A stretch of DNA of 64,000 nucleotides from CAVYXZ01 sp963772595 (GCA_963772595.1 CAVYXZ010000008.1:248001-312000), one strand, 5' to 3'. Shown: positions 17,030-26,567, counted from the first letter of the stretch. The notes: generated from the letters alone by a model not told the origin. Numbers and translations are program-made.

Positions 17030-18643
17030 ATGAAGCTCGCGGCATGGGCCGTCTTGGTTCTATTAGTCCTGGGCCTGGTGGGTTCGTGGTATGCCTGGGC
17101 GGGCGATGCCACCTGGGATGACGCTTTTATCAGCTTCCGCTACGCGCACAATCTGGCGAACGGTGATGGCCTCGTCTGGAATCCTGGTGGGGAACATACC
17201 CAGGGCTATACCAACTTTCTCTTTGTAATACTCATTGCTCTGGCAATCAAAGGAGGCATTGCGCCGATTCTTGCGGCCTATGCGCTGAATACACTGGGCT
17301 TACTGCTGATCGTTGTCACCCTGGGACTGCTGGCCGAAACCCTGCTGGATAGACGTCGATGGGCATGGATTCTTCCCCCGCTGGCCCTGATCTTTCTACC
17401 GTTGGTGCGGTATCACATGGTCACAGGGATGGAAACCGTCTTCTGGACCGGGCTGGTGTTTACGGCCATTCTGTTCGCTCAGCGTGGAAGTCGCCGTGCG
17501 AAAAGTCTCTACCTCTATGCCAGTCTCGCGCTGTTTTTCCTGGCTACGCTGACTCGGCCCGAAACGGTCATTATTGTGATACTGGTTCTGCTGTATCTGG
17601 TTGTCAGCCTGTCACCGCCCATGCGTCTGCATCTGGTGGCAGCCACCTGCGTGACCGGGGCAGCAGGCTTAGCCTACCTGTACTGGGCGAACAGGTATTT
17701 CCCGGATTTTCTGCCGAACGCCTTTTACATCAAGGTCTCACATCCCGGCGCTTTGCCCGGCCTGAGCTACGTTGTCGATATGCTCAGATACTTCGCCGTC
17801 GTGCCTCTGACCTATCCCGGTCTCGTTGGCCTCTGTCTTATCCCTCGGAAGCAGTGGCGGAAGCTCCTGCCTTATGCCAGTGTGTTGAGCCTGACCGGAT
17901 TCTACATCTTTGTGCAGCCTTTGATGGGCTACGGCTACCGGTTTCTTTTTCCGGTCGTGTGCCTGATTGAAGCTGGCATTGGGATAGGCGTGACTGTGCT
18001 GCTGCTGCGTTTATATCGTCTCCTGTTCCAACGGCCCAGAGTGCTGCGCGGTCTGCTGGGCCGGGCAGGGGGGCTTGTCGTGTTATCCGTGAGCCTGGCC
18101 TTCCTCGCCTTGCATTTCCTGAGCGGTGGCTACATCTTCTGGCTGGAGGCCCAGGCGAAAGATCAACCCGTACCCTTCGATAACTTAGCCACGATGGGCC
18201 ATCTCCTGAGCGAGGTGGATGGTATTGAAAACGTTGTGGTCGCCTTCGGAGACGCCGGGAGAGTTGCCTACTATTCCGGGTCGCAGTTTCTGGATGTGGT
18301 GGGCCTTAACGAGAACACGATTGCGCGTGAGGGCAATCAGGCGGGTGCGGACTGGGTGATTCAGTATGTGCTTGACCAGCGGCCTGACGTGATCGGTTTC
18401 TATACCGATCAGGACGGTAAAGTCTACCAGGGTGCCCATGGCGTATTAGGTACTGCTTATTATGATCTCTACACGTCGTCAGAATTTCAGGCGCACTACA
18501 GTTATTCAGGCGGTATTTATTCCCACTGGGGTGACCTTTACGCGCAGTTATTTGTCCGCAGCGAGTCCCCTCACGCGGTGGCCTTGTTCGACAAGATTCA
18601 ACAAGCAGCCGACACGGTCGAGTTGGGTACGCTGCACCCGTAA
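17030..18643 (+). CDS. GT-C membrane glycosyltransferase-like protein
   Basis: Polytopic membrane protein of about 537 residues. After the first helix (LAAWAVLVLLVLGLVGSWYA) comes DDAFISFRYAHNLANGDGLV and NPGGEHTQGYTNFLF, the Asp-rich first loop typical of arabinofuranosyltransferase-like GT-C enzymes. About ten more helices follow, then an extracytoplasmic C-terminal domain (VVAFGDAGRVAYYSGSQFLD, VVGLNENTIAREGNQAG). The GDAGR and VVGLN motifs are shared by many such proteins. Start at ATG 17030 is preferred over the in-frame ATG at 16937, because the extra 31 residues are polar and non-conserved looking. Sugar donor and acceptor unknown. Confidence 0.8.
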   Translation: MKLAAWAVLVLLVLGLVGSWYAWAGDATWDDAFISFRYAHNLANGDGLVWNPGGEHTQGYTNFLFVILIALAIKGGIAPILAAYALNTLGLLLIVVTLGLLAETLLDRRRWAWILPPLALIFLPLVRYHMVTGMETVFWTGLVFTAILFAQRGSRRAKSLYLYASLALFFLATLTRPETVIIVILVLLYLVVSLSPPMRLHLVAATCVTGAAGLAYLYWANRYFPDFLPNAFYIKVSHPGALPGLSYVVDMLRYFAVVPLTYPGLVGLCLIPRKQWRKLLPYASVLSLTGFYIFVQPLMGYGYRFLFPVVCLIEAGIGIGVTVLLLRLYRLLFQRPRVLRGLLGRAGGLVVLSVSLAFLALHFLSGGYIFWLEAQAKDQPVPFDNLATMGHLLSEVDGIENVVVAFGDAGRVAYYSGSQFLDVVGLNENTIAREGNQAGADWVIQYVLDQRPDVIGFYTDQDGKVYQGAHGVLGTAYYDLYTSSEFQAHYSYSGGIYSHWGDLYAQLFVRSESPHAVALFDKIQQAADTVELGTLHP

Positions 18644-18651
18644 ACCAGCGG

Positions 18652-19647
18652 CTAGTTACACGCGGCAGTTGAGGTCCTGAAGACAAAATCCGCTTCCTCG
18701 CGGACAGTGTACTGCGGCAGCGCTTCCCCGGCGGCCATGTGCTGGAGTCCGTCGATCGCGGCAGCGCCCAGTGTTTGATACGGCGGTGCGAGGGTGGTCA
18801 GGGACATCTGCGCGGCCAGCGGCAGGTCATCGAAGCCGATAACGGAGTAATCCACAGCCGCCTTCAGGCCCAGGGTTTGCGCGGCTCGCATCGCGCCAAT
18901 TGCCATCAGGTCGCTGGAGGCGATGATCGCGCTGGGCCGGGGGTCCTGCTGTAAGAGATGCAGCCCAGCGTCGAAGCCGCTGTCTTCCAGGAAATCGCCG
19001 TGATAGACTAGCGTTTCGTCGTAGGGAAGATGGTGCTTGTCCAGGCCCGCCCGGTAGCCCTCGTAGCGCTCGATGGCATCATTGTGCTGCATATAACCGG
19101 TGATGAATCCGATCCGCTGGTGCCTGAGCGTGACCAGATGATTGACTGCGCTGACGATGCTCTTGTGGTTGTCGATTTGCAGCAGCAGCACCTCGCTCAG
19201 GTCCGCGCCTTCTTCAAAGCTGAAGCTGGCAATCGGCATCTCATAGTGGCGGCAGGCCTCCAGCGTCTTGGCATAGAAATGAGGCGACAGCAGCAGGACG
19301 CCGAAGATGCGGGGATCGCTGATGAACCTGGAGAAGCCTTCGAGTGTTTCGTCTTCGGGCACGTAGATTTTGAGGCCAATCTGAGCCGCGCGGGTGACTT
19401 CGGTCAGGTTCGAGACCACCGCGTCGATGTATTCATTGACGAATCCGGCGGCGATGACCCCTAATATTTTCTGATCCAGCCAATCCTGTTTCGGCTTAAA
19501 ATCATAGTCCAGTTCTTTCATCGCCCACAGGACACGGTTGCGCAGCAGCCGGTCCACGCCGTCTTGCTGGAACATGACCTGCGCCACTACCCTGACATCC
19601 ACGCCTGCTTTTTGCGCAATATCCTGGACTGTGACCTGGCTACTCAT
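18652..19647 (-). CDS. LacI-family transcriptional regulator
   Basis: 331-residue repressor. The N-terminal helix-turn-helix (TVQDIAQKAGVDVRVVAQVM) is followed by a hinge-like segment and a periplasmic-binding-protein-like effector domain: ILGVIAAGFVNEYIDAVVSN, HQRIGFITGYMQHNDAIERY, PSAIIASSDLMAIGAMRAA, YSVIGFDDLPLAAQMSL. The helix-turn-helix is less canonical than usual (QDGVDRLLRNRVLWAMKELD). No sugar operon sits next to it, so its regulon is probably elsewhere. Two AACGTT elements occur in the upstream region (19650-19720), not enough to call an operator. Confidence 0.9.
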   Translation of the reverse strand: MSSQVTVQDIAQKAGVDVRVVAQVMFQQDGVDRLLRNRVLWAMKELDYDFKPKQDWLDQKILGVIAAGFVNEYIDAVVSNLTEVTRAAQIGLKIYVPEDETLEGFSRFISDPRIFGVLLLSPHFYAKTLEACRHYEMPIASFSFEEGADLSEVLLLQIDNHKSIVSAVNHLVTLRHQRIGFITGYMQHNDAIERYEGYRAGLDKHHLPYDETLVYHGDFLEDSGFDAGLHLLQQDPRPSAIIASSDLMAIGAMRAAQTLGLKAAVDYSVIGFDDLPLAAQMSLTTLAPPYQTLGAAAIDGLQHMAAGEALPQYTVREEADFVFRTSTAACN

Positions 19648-19783
19648 AATTAAATCTCGTTATCTATGGAACGTTTTATTAATCGCATTCTAAACCCACC
19701 TAAGGGGCTTGAACGTTAAGAAATAGTAATACGGACGCTGGACATCAATGCTCAGCGCCCACTGGTTAGACTTGTATCGGGGC

Positions 19784-22357
19784 CTAGTTTTCGAGGAGTT
19801 GATAGGCGTTGGCCGCGTAGTCATAGGCGCTGCCGGCGACCGGTTTCTGTGCGACCGATGCTGTCGTCAGGGCAGTATTGACCTTCTCGCGCAGGTTGAT
19901 AACATCGCGGTCGTTAGGCTCGAAGATGCTCGCCTCGTCCAGCAGCAGTTTGGCAATCGAGAGGTGTGCCGGACTGCGGCTCAGCAAACCGGCCAGTTCG
20001 ACTATGGTACTGACCACCAGCGATTTATCGTCGCCTTCATAGGCCAGGTGCAGCGCCTGTCGATAGCGCAGCACGGCCTGCCCCAGGTCTTCCGCCTGAA
20101 CACAGGCATAGGCCAGATTGACGAGATGATCGGCTTCTTCCTGCTTGTCGCCGACCGCGCGGGCGATATGCAGCGCCGAGGTATGGAAGCGCATCGCCTC
20201 CTGCCAGCGGCCCTGATCGCCGTAAGCCGTTCCCAGGCCGCCCAGGACCTTGCCCTCGTAATCCGCCTTTTCCTGCGTGCGGAAGAGCGACAGCGCCTGC
20301 TCCCAGGTCGCACTTGCGCCTTCGGCATCGCTGTTATCCAGCTTGGCGTAGCCCAGTTTGTAGAGGATGATGGCCTCGTTCTGTGCATCGCCGCGCTGCC
20401 GCGCAATCGTCAGGGCCTGTGTGTAGGCCGTATCCGCCGCCGCGCTCTCGCCCAGGTCCTGGCGCGCATCACCCAGGGTGATGTACATGTGCATCCGCGT
20501 ATCGTCGTCGCCCAGGCTTTGCGCCAGCTTGATGCCGCGCGTGGCGTGGAGGATGGCCGCCTGCGCACTGTCCGTCTTGACCAGCAGGGTCGAGAGCGAA
20601 TCGAGCGCTTCCAGCAAATCCTCGTCTTCGTCGTCATCGTCGTAAAGGGCGATCATCTCGGAGTAGCTGACGATAGCCTCGTTCTGCTGGCCTTGATCGA
20701 CCTGAGCCTGAGCCATCGCCTTCAGTAACTCGATCTGGCGTTCACGGTCGCCGCTGCTCTTGGCCTGGGCCAGCGTCATGCGCAGCCGGTCTACCTCGCT
20801 GACCTGAGCGGCTGTAACCGCGTCTTCATCCTCATCCGGGACCTCCGGGATGAACGCGCCTGCGAAGTCGTCGTCCTCGTCTTCGTCCTCTTCGTCATCA
20901 TCCAGGTCGAAGACGTCGTCTTCCTCGTCCTCAGCTTCCAGTTCATCATCGAAGTCGAAATCGTCTTCTTCGTCGAAGTCCTCGTCGAAATCGTCCTCCT
21001 CTTCGTCTTCCAATTCATCGTCGAAGTCGAAGGCGTCTTCTTCGTCCTCTTCGTCGTCCCCTTCGAGGAAACTGAGGTCCTGCTGTTCGAAGCCCGCCGA
21101 GGCCGGAAAGGCGGTGGTGGACATCGATGCCATGCCGCGCAGCCGCAGCAGTTCGTAGACATAGCCGCATTCGTGGACGAAATCTCCGGCGTAAGTCATG
21201 GCCTGGACAAGCTGGCTGGCGACCGAGGTATCGTTATCGTCCGCCGCCCACTCGCTGACGGCCAGAAAGTTATCCATCATCAGCGCCATGTGCTGGTAAG
21301 CCGAGTCGCTGGCCTGGCCGCCGTACTGGTTGGCGTAGTCGATGAGGGCATCGCGCAGCTTGACTTGCAGGTCTTTGAGGCGCTGCTCTCCGGCCAGGGT
21401 CTGGGCAAATTTGTGCGTGAGTGAGTGCAGACGATAATAGGCCAGGCCGTAGCGCGGCACGCTTTCAATCAGGTGCTGAGCCGCCAGCATCCGCATGACC
21501 TGCTCGATGGTCTCCTGCGGCGCGTTGCCGACCTTGCTCAGCAGTTCCGCCGAGGCTTCCCCTTTGAAGGTCGCGCCCAGCATGAGAATCAAGCCCTGCA
21601 AGGCGCTGTTCTGGCTGCGAAAAGCCGCTGTCAGCGCCAGGAGCGAAGGAGCCGCCTGCTGGTAGCCGGGAATTTGTGTCAGGGTGGTCCGGTACTGTGC
21701 CGGAGTCTGCTTGATGGCGCGCGCGCTGGCTGCGGCCAGGGTAATCGCCATCGGATTATTGCCCAGCATCTCGACCAGGGCATCGACATCGGCATCCGGC
21801 GCTTCGGGCATCGCGGCCACCTGCTTGAAGAGCGCCGCTGCATGTCCCGCTTCAAGGGCTTCGAGCTGCTCGCTGGTCCAGTTCTCGCCCGCGAAGGGCT
21901 GCTGATTGACCAGCAGAACCGGCAGTTTATCGGCACAGCGGTTGATAAAGGCCTGGACAGTGACTTCGTTGAGCGTGCCATCCAGGACGATCAGCGGTTT
22001 GTGGCTGGTGAGCGTGCTGGCGGCAGCGCCAATCATGCTCTGCGGGTTCTCGCTGATGCTGATCTCGCGCACGCCATAGGCCCGCCCAACGCGGACAATC
22101 AACTGCTCCAGCGAGGCGTTATCGACGTTCATCCACAGCACACCGCCCGGTTGTTCGGTGTAGGCGGCGGCCAGGGTAGCAGCCAGAGCTGTCTTGCCGA
22201 TTCCTGGCGCACCGTAGATCAGAAAGGGTTTGTTTTCGCGCAGGTGGGTGTAGATCCGGGCAATAACCGCGTCGCGTCCCACCAGCTTCTGAGGCAGCTG
22301 GACCGGCAGCGCGGCGGCTTCCTGGGCAGGCGCTTCATGCGAGGTGTAGTCAGCCAT
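19784..22357 (-). CDS. STAND-type NTPase with acidic linker and TPR array
   Basis: 857-residue signal-transduction ATPase. Walker A is GAPGIGKTALAA (residues 49-60), with a Walker B-like LIVLDG near 120, NB-ARC-like helical and winged-helix regions (DVDALVEMLGNNPMAITLA; YRLHSLTHKFAQTLA). Residues about 430-512 are an almost uninterrupted run of Asp/Glu with Phe spacers (EEDAFDFDDELEDEE and similar). The C-terminal third is at least five TPR units (AILYKLGYAKLDNSDAEGAS; VLGGLGTAYGDQGRWQEAMR). The N-terminus carries no effector domain. STAND proteins oligomerise on sensing a partner; the TPRs are the likely sensor. What it senses is unknown. Confidence 0.85.
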   Translation of the reverse strand: MADYTSHEAPAQEAAALPVQLPQKLVGRDAVIARIYTHLRENKPFLIYGAPGIGKTALAATLAAAYTEQPGGVLWMNVDNASLEQLIVRVGRAYGVREISISENPQSMIGAAASTLTSHKPLIVLDGTLNEVTVQAFINRCADKLPVLLVNQQPFAGENWTSEQLEALEAGHAAALFKQVAAMPEAPDADVDALVEMLGNNPMAITLAAASARAIKQTPAQYRTTLTQIPGYQQAAPSLLALTAAFRSQNSALQGLILMLGATFKGEASAELLSKVGNAPQETIEQVMRMLAAQHLIESVPRYGLAYYRLHSLTHKFAQTLAGEQRLKDLQVKLRDALIDYANQYGGQASDSAYQHMALMMDNFLAVSEWAADDNDTSVASQLVQAMTYAGDFVHECGYVYELLRLRGMASMSTTAFPASAGFEQQDLSFLEGDDEEDEEDAFDFDDELEDEEEDDFDEDFDEEDDFDFDDELEAEDEEDDVFDLDDDEEDEDEDDDFAGAFIPEVPDEDEDAVTAAQVSEVDRLRMTLAQAKSSGDRERQIELLKAMAQAQVDQGQQNEAIVSYSEMIALYDDDDEDEDLLEALDSLSTLLVKTDSAQAAILHATRGIKLAQSLGDDDTRMHMYITLGDARQDLGESAAADTAYTQALTIARQRGDAQNEAIILYKLGYAKLDNSDAEGASATWEQALSLFRTQEKADYEGKVLGGLGTAYGDQGRWQEAMRFHTSALHIARAVGDKQEEADHLVNLAYACVQAEDLGQAVLRYRQALHLAYEGDDKSLVVSTIVELAGLLSRSPAHLSIAKLLLDEASIFEPNDRDVINLREKVNTALTTASVAQKPVAGSAYDYAANAYQLLEN

Positions 22358-22428
22358 AGCTCACCATTCTTGATACTTCCGCACAGACTCCTAATGAGTA
22401 TAGCATCGGCCTCTGCTCAGCGAAAATT

Positions 22429-22674
22429 CTAAGCATCGGGCGGGGGCACCGGCAGGTCCTCGACTGGTGTGTCTTTCCACTTTTCGCCTTCTTCGACCAG
22501 CATCACCGGGATGCCGCTGCGAATCGGGTACTTGTATCCCGAATCCGCGCAGACCAGCCAGCAGTCCTTGACCAGTTCCAGACGGCCCGGATCATCCCCT
22601 TTGTCGGTGTAATGCACTGCCACCGGGCAGCGCAGAATCTCCAGAAGTTCGGCGTCAATTGGCGAATCGCTCAT
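22429..22674 (-). CDS. Trm112-like/UPF0434 protein
   Basis: 81-residue protein. LLEILRCPVAVHYTDKGDD and CADSGYKYPIRSGIPVMLVE match the Trm112/UPF0434 fold. The first zinc-binding CPxC is reduced to a single Cys, so metal binding is doubtful. Eukaryotic and archaeal Trm112 activates methyltransferases; bacterial homologues are less understood. Start at 22674 (MSDSPIDAELLEILRC); a longer in-frame reading upstream would translate a dispersed repeat and is rejected. Confidence 0.75.
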   Translation of the reverse strand: MSDSPIDAELLEILRCPVAVHYTDKGDDPGRLELVKDCWLVCADSGYKYPIRSGIPVMLVEEGEKWKDTPVEDLPVPPPDA

Positions 22675-22704
22675 GTGGTCCCCCATCGTGTAGGTCCAGG
22701 CATT

Positions 22705-22810
22705 AACCTCAGCCCTAAATCCCCTCTCCATTATGGCGAGGGGACTCTCAAAGCCGTCGTGAGCCGCTTTGCTCCCCTCTCCAACGTGGAGAGGGGTCGG
22801 GGGTGAGGTC
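22705..22810. repeat. Dispersed ~105-bp palindromic repeat, copy A
   Basis: Begins acctcagccctaaatcccct and ends with the imperfect complement (ggggtcgggggtgaggt). Two internal hairpins are formed by cccctctcc...ggcgagggg and cccctctcc...ggagagggg. The middle (gccgtcgtgag...gctttgctccc) is shared with copy C at 61801 in the same orientation and with copy B at 53961 in reverse orientation. It lies between the Trm112-like gene and the convergent-side end of the PBP gene. Confidence 0.8.
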
Positions 22811-22882
22811 AAACAAGAAATCGGCTTATTGGTGCCTAGAAGTATAGTCCGCCGTGCAGTGCCAGTCAATCAGCCGGATAGG

Positions 22883-25408
22883 CTAGGGCGATTCATCGAC
22901 CGTGTGCGATTTAGGCGGGGCATAGGTGGTCACACTGAAAGGGATGGCCGCGCTGGTCTCGGTCGTACCATCGGCCAACCGAGCCTGCGCCAACAGTTCG
23001 TAATCGCCCTGCGAGAGAGTCCACCACAGCGCCCAGGGAGCCTCGTGGACCGTGCCCAGGGTTTCGCCGTTCATCAGGTAGGTGACGGACTGCGTGCCAG
23101 GCGGTGTGCCGACGGTCAGGCGGATGCGCTGCTGATCGAGCGGGAGCTGCGGCGAAATCTGGAATATGGTGTAAGGGTCCGGTTCCAGCAGACGCAGGCC
23201 TTCGCTGTGGTCAGGAGCCTGGACGACGGCCCCCGGCGGCGGCTGTTCGATGCCGTTGCGGATGGCCCAGTCGCGCGCCTCCTGCGGCAGCACCATGAAG
23301 ACCTGATCGCGGCGGCGTTCCGGCGGTGTGCTGTCGTCGGCCAGACGACCCGTCTGCGTGTCGATGCTCAGCGTCTGATAGATATTGTCGTACTCGGTCG
23401 GCTCGGTGCCTTCGATGAACCATTCCAGGCGGCGGTGGGTGCAGGACGGGGTCGGCAGCAGGCCGCTGATGGCGCAGACCTCCTTCTGAATCAGGCCGGG
23501 CGGGCGCGTGAAAGCTGTCTCCGGCTGGCCCAACAGCACCCGGCGCATGAACTGGTTCCAGATCGGCCCCGCGCCGGTGATTCCGGTGGCGTCGATCATC
23601 GCCGTATTGTCGGCGTTGCCCACCCAGACGCCCACCACCAGATTAGGCGTGTAGCCCATCACCCAGTTATCGCGGAAATCGGTGGTCGTGCCGGTTTTGG
23701 CCGCGGCGGGACGGCCAATATCGAGCGCGCTGTTGGTGCCAAAGGACGGAATGCGCGCCTGCGGATCGCTCAGAATGCTGTTAATCAGGAAGGCGACCCG
23801 TTCGTCGAGCACGCGGGTATCGAGCTGGGGCGGCTGCCACTGGTACAGCGTCTGGCCGCTGCGCGTTTTGACGCTCAGTAGATAGGCCGGGGTAACGTGA
23901 TAGCCACCGTTGGGGAAGATGCTGTAAGCCTGGGCCATATCCAGCAGCCGCACCTCGCCGCCGCCCAGCGTGATCGAGAGATCGACCTGGGTGTTATCGG
24001 CCAGCGAGGTCAGCCCGGCATTGGCGGCCAACGCGACCATAGTCGGAATGCCGACGCTGTCCAGGGCGATCACCGCCGGAATGTTGTAGGACGAGGCCAG
24101 GGCCTCGCGCACCAGCACCGGCCCGTGCTCGACCAGACCGAAGTTCGAGGGCGTGTAGCTTTCCAACTTGCGCGTGATGAAAGGCGTCTTGACGTCCAGC
24201 ATCATGGTGGCCGGGGTCCAGGGATGCTCGCGTTCGGGGTTCATGGCGGTGGCATAGGTGAAGGGCTTGAGCGCGCTGCCGGGCTGGCGCAGGGCTAAGG
24301 CGGCGTTGACCGCGCCAGCAATCGAGTCGTCAAAATAATCCGGGCTGCCCAGCATGGTCAGGATCTGGCCGGTGAAGGGGTCCATCGCCACTAGCGCGGC
24401 GTTATGCGCGTTGACCGGGACGCGCGTCCCCGGCGGCGGATGATTCAGGGCGTCCAACTGGCGGTTGACGATGTCCTGCGCGATCTGGGTCCAGTGCAGA
24501 TCGACCGTCGTCACCACGTCCAGACCCTCGTGATAGAGGGCGTCGCCATAATCGCGCTCCAACTGCTTCCATACGGCCATGACGAAATGCGGTGCTTGAA
24601 TCGGGAAGCGCGTGGCGGCGAATTGCAGTGCGTCCTGCTGCGCCTCGTCCGCTTCAGCCTGTGAGATGTACTCGTGATTGACCATCAGACGCAGCGTGTT
24701 CTGCTGGCGATCTTTGGCCGCGTCCAGGTTGCTGAGCGGGTCGTAGAGCGCCGGGTTCTGGATCATCCCGGCCAGCAGTGCGCATTCGGCCAGCGAGAGG
24801 TCCGCCGCGCCTTTGGCGAAGTAGGCCCGCGCCGCGCCCTCGATGCCGTAGGCCAGGTTGCCGAAATAGACCTGGTTGAGATAGAGCGTCAGGAGCTCGG
24901 CCTTGCTGTAGGTATTTTGCAGGCGAATCGCCAGGATGCTCTCGCGCAGCTTGCGTTGGAGGCTGCGCTCGGTGCGCTGCTCCGGGTCGAGCAGGGTGTT
25001 GCGCGCCACTTGTTGGGTGATGGTGCTGCCCCCAGCCAGGATCTCGCCGCCGCGCAGGTTGATCCACAGGGCGCGGGCGATGCCTTCAATATCCACGCCA
25101 GGATGGCTGTAGAAGTTGGCGTCTTCGGTAGCGATGACCGCATCGACACAGTGCTGCGGGATGCTCGCCAGCGAGATCGCCGTATTACGTCCGCCTTCGG
25201 AGGGCAGAATCTCGTAGAGCAGCGCGCCGTTGCGGTCGTAGATGCGCGTCGAGGGCAGGGCCAGCCCGGCATCGAGCGCTTCAATCGGCGGCAGATCGAC
25301 AAAGAGCCACTGGTAGACGAAGATGCCGCCCACCAGCAGGAGCAGTGCCAGCACCAGTACAAGCTTTTTCCACCGCGATAGCTTACGCAGCCGTTTCATG
25401 ATGTTCAT
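22883..25408 (-). CDS. Class A penicillin-binding protein, PBP1C-like
   Basis: Bifunctional peptidoglycan glycosyltransferase/transpeptidase of about 841 residues, anchored by one N-terminal helix (KLVLVLALLLLVGGIFVYQ). GT51 motifs: ATEDANFYSHPGVD with the catalytic Glu near residue 92, GGSTITQQVARN, and a YLNQVYFGNLAYGIEGAA block. Transpeptidase motifs: SALK (Ser about 376), SYN, and KTGTT (about 569). The C-terminus (LPLDQQRIRLTVGTPPGTQ, VTYLMNGETLG) resembles the BiPBP_C domain of PbpC. Start at MNIMKRLRK (25408) is plausible, with MKRLRK three codons later as alternative. All catalytic residues are present. Confidence 0.92.
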   Translation of the reverse strand: MNIMKRLRKLSRWKKLVLVLALLLLVGGIFVYQWLFVDLPPIEALDAGLALPSTRIYDRNGALLYEILPSEGGRNTAISLASIPQHCVDAVIATEDANFYSHPGVDIEGIARALWINLRGGEILAGGSTITQQVARNTLLDPEQRTERSLQRKLRESILAIRLQNTYSKAELLTLYLNQVYFGNLAYGIEGAARAYFAKGAADLSLAECALLAGMIQNPALYDPLSNLDAAKDRQQNTLRLMVNHEYISQAEADEAQQDALQFAATRFPIQAPHFVMAVWKQLERDYGDALYHEGLDVVTTVDLHWTQIAQDIVNRQLDALNHPPPGTRVPVNAHNAALVAMDPFTGQILTMLGSPDYFDDSIAGAVNAALALRQPGSALKPFTYATAMNPEREHPWTPATMMLDVKTPFITRKLESYTPSNFGLVEHGPVLVREALASSYNIPAVIALDSVGIPTMVALAANAGLTSLADNTQVDLSITLGGGEVRLLDMAQAYSIFPNGGYHVTPAYLLSVKTRSGQTLYQWQPPQLDTRVLDERVAFLINSILSDPQARIPSFGTNSALDIGRPAAAKTGTTTDFRDNWVMGYTPNLVVGVWVGNADNTAMIDATGITGAGPIWNQFMRRVLLGQPETAFTRPPGLIQKEVCAISGLLPTPSCTHRRLEWFIEGTEPTEYDNIYQTLSIDTQTGRLADDSTPPERRRDQVFMVLPQEARDWAIRNGIEQPPPGAVVQAPDHSEGLRLLEPDPYTIFQISPQLPLDQQRIRLTVGTPPGTQSVTYLMNGETLGTVHEAPWALWWTLSQGDYELLAQARLADGTTETSAAIPFSVTTYAPPKSHTVDESP

Positions 25409-25427
25409 TGTAATCGAAGGGTGAGCC

Positions 25428-25865
25428 TCAATGCAGGGCACGTACCCGGTACTCGGCGCGGACGCTGAAGCTGGCGAGGAAGCCACCTACGAAGACGCCC
25501 AGCCAGTTCGCCAGCAGATCGGCCAGGGTGGACATGCGCCCAACGACGAACCACTGGAACAACTCGGTCGTGGTGCCCAGCATCAGCACAGCGCTCATCG
25601 TCATCAGCAGCGCCAAGCGCCAGCGGAACCACTGGCACAGCGCCTGCCAGACCAGCAGCGTCAGCAGGCTGAACATGCAGATGTGGCCGACCACGCTGGA
25701 AAATTCGGTCCCGCCGAACCAATGCGACACGATGCTGACCGGCGGCACGTGGCCGGGCAGAGTCGTCAGCAGCAGGACGGTGATCGCCCAGGCCACCGCT
25801 GCCAGCCAGCGCAGCAGTGACGGCCAGTGATGCGGCGGGTATGGGGTATGGGATAAATTCCGCAA
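25428..25865 (-). CDS. VanZ-family membrane protein
   Basis: 145-residue integral membrane protein with about four helices. VanZ-like features: LLLTTLPGHVPP near the first helix, VVGHICMFSLLTLLVWQAL, TTTELFQWFVVGRMSTLADL and ANWLGVFVGGFLA, where the TE..Q...GR..D..AN..G pattern is the family signature. Members are linked to glycopeptide tolerance in VanA operons, but most stand-alone homologues have no known role. It lies 19 bases upstream of the PBP gene on the same strand, consistent with a cell-wall theme. Confidence 0.85.
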   Translation of the reverse strand: MRNLSHTPYPPHHWPSLLRWLAAVAWAITVLLLTTLPGHVPPVSIVSHWFGGTEFSSVVGHICMFSLLTLLVWQALCQWFRWRLALLMTMSAVLMLGTTTELFQWFVVGRMSTLADLLANWLGVFVGGFLASFSVRAEYRVRALH

Positions 25866-25909
25866 TATGCTTTCCTCACGATAGACCGATAACGCTCTCG
25901 TATCTCAGA

Positions 25910-26395
25910 TCACGCAGGGATGGCACCGACCTGCTGCATCATCTTCAGCGTATCGAAGCCTTCCCATTCCTCGGCAACCTGATCGTTCTCGATGCGAAAC
26001 AGTGAAATACCCATGATCTCAATCTTGTTGCCGCTGGGCGGTATGCCCATCATCTCGCCCAGGTGCGTTCCTCGGGAGACCCAGCGCACCGCCACCCGGT
26101 CGCCCACCGCAAAGACATCTTCGACAGTGAGGTGAACATCGGGGTAGGCACTGCGGTAGCCGCCCACCAACTGCTTGAACTGCGCAGGCCCGGTCACCTC
26201 CATCATCGGCAAATGACCGGCGTAGTCTGGCGCAAAGACCTCATCGCAGACGTCCAGGTCGCCCTCATTCCAGATTTCCAACCAGATTCGGCTGACAAGC
26301 GCCATGTTTTCCTGTATCGCCTCGTCCTCATGTTCTGGCGTTAACTCACCGCGCCAGATGCGATCCGCATAAAGATCCTGTGTGTGTCCTGTCAT
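25910..26395 (-). CDS. SnoaL-like ester cyclase family protein
   Basis: 161-residue cytoplasmic alpha+beta barrel protein. IWLEIWNEGDLDVCDEVFAP and DYAGHLPM at the front, FKQLVGGYRSAYPDVHLTVE and VAVRWVSRGTHLGEMMGIPP at the back, are typical of SnoaL/ester-cyclase-like proteins (NTF2 fold). AAAGGAG lies 8-14 bases before the ATG at 26395 and decides the start over a longer upstream reading. Many homologues are uncharacterised and the pathway here is unknown. Confidence 0.85.
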   Translation of the reverse strand: MTGHTQDLYADRIWRGELTPEHEDEAIQENMALVSRIWLEIWNEGDLDVCDEVFAPDYAGHLPMMEVTGPAQFKQLVGGYRSAYPDVHLTVEDVFAVGDRVAVRWVSRGTHLGEMMGIPPSGNKIEIMGISLFRIENDQVAEEWEGFDTLKMMQQVGAIPA

Positions 26396-26567
26396 TCCAA
26401 CACGCTCCTTTTCAATGGCCTGTATTTGCAGGATATAGAATTGAGCATGTTGACGGTAGTGAGGTTCCTCCTGTATTGGAATCGGGCACCATGAACTAAC
26501 CCACTGTAGCCGCCTGCGCTGAAGGCTGCGTGACGGGCCGCCGCTGTTTACCCTACGCCGCATCACA

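Noticed and set aside
19748..20728. 326-codon + strand open frame opposite the STAND/TPR gene
   Set aside because: Antisense shadow; the minus strand gives a full P-loop-to-TPR protein.
20850..21158. Serine-rich 102-codon + strand frame
   Set aside because: It is the complement of the Asp/Glu-rich linker codons (GAC/GAA/GAG read as TCG/TTC/CTC-type triplets) and has no other support.
22675..22869. Longer N-terminus for the Trm112-like protein
   Set aside because: The extra residues are encoded by the dispersed repeat and lack conservation; the ATG at 22674 matches family N-termini.
22769..23881. 370-codon + strand open frame over the PBP 3' half
   Set aside because: Begins inside a dispersed repeat and is antisense to PBP transpeptidase motifs; translation is Arg/Gln-rich without a fold signal.
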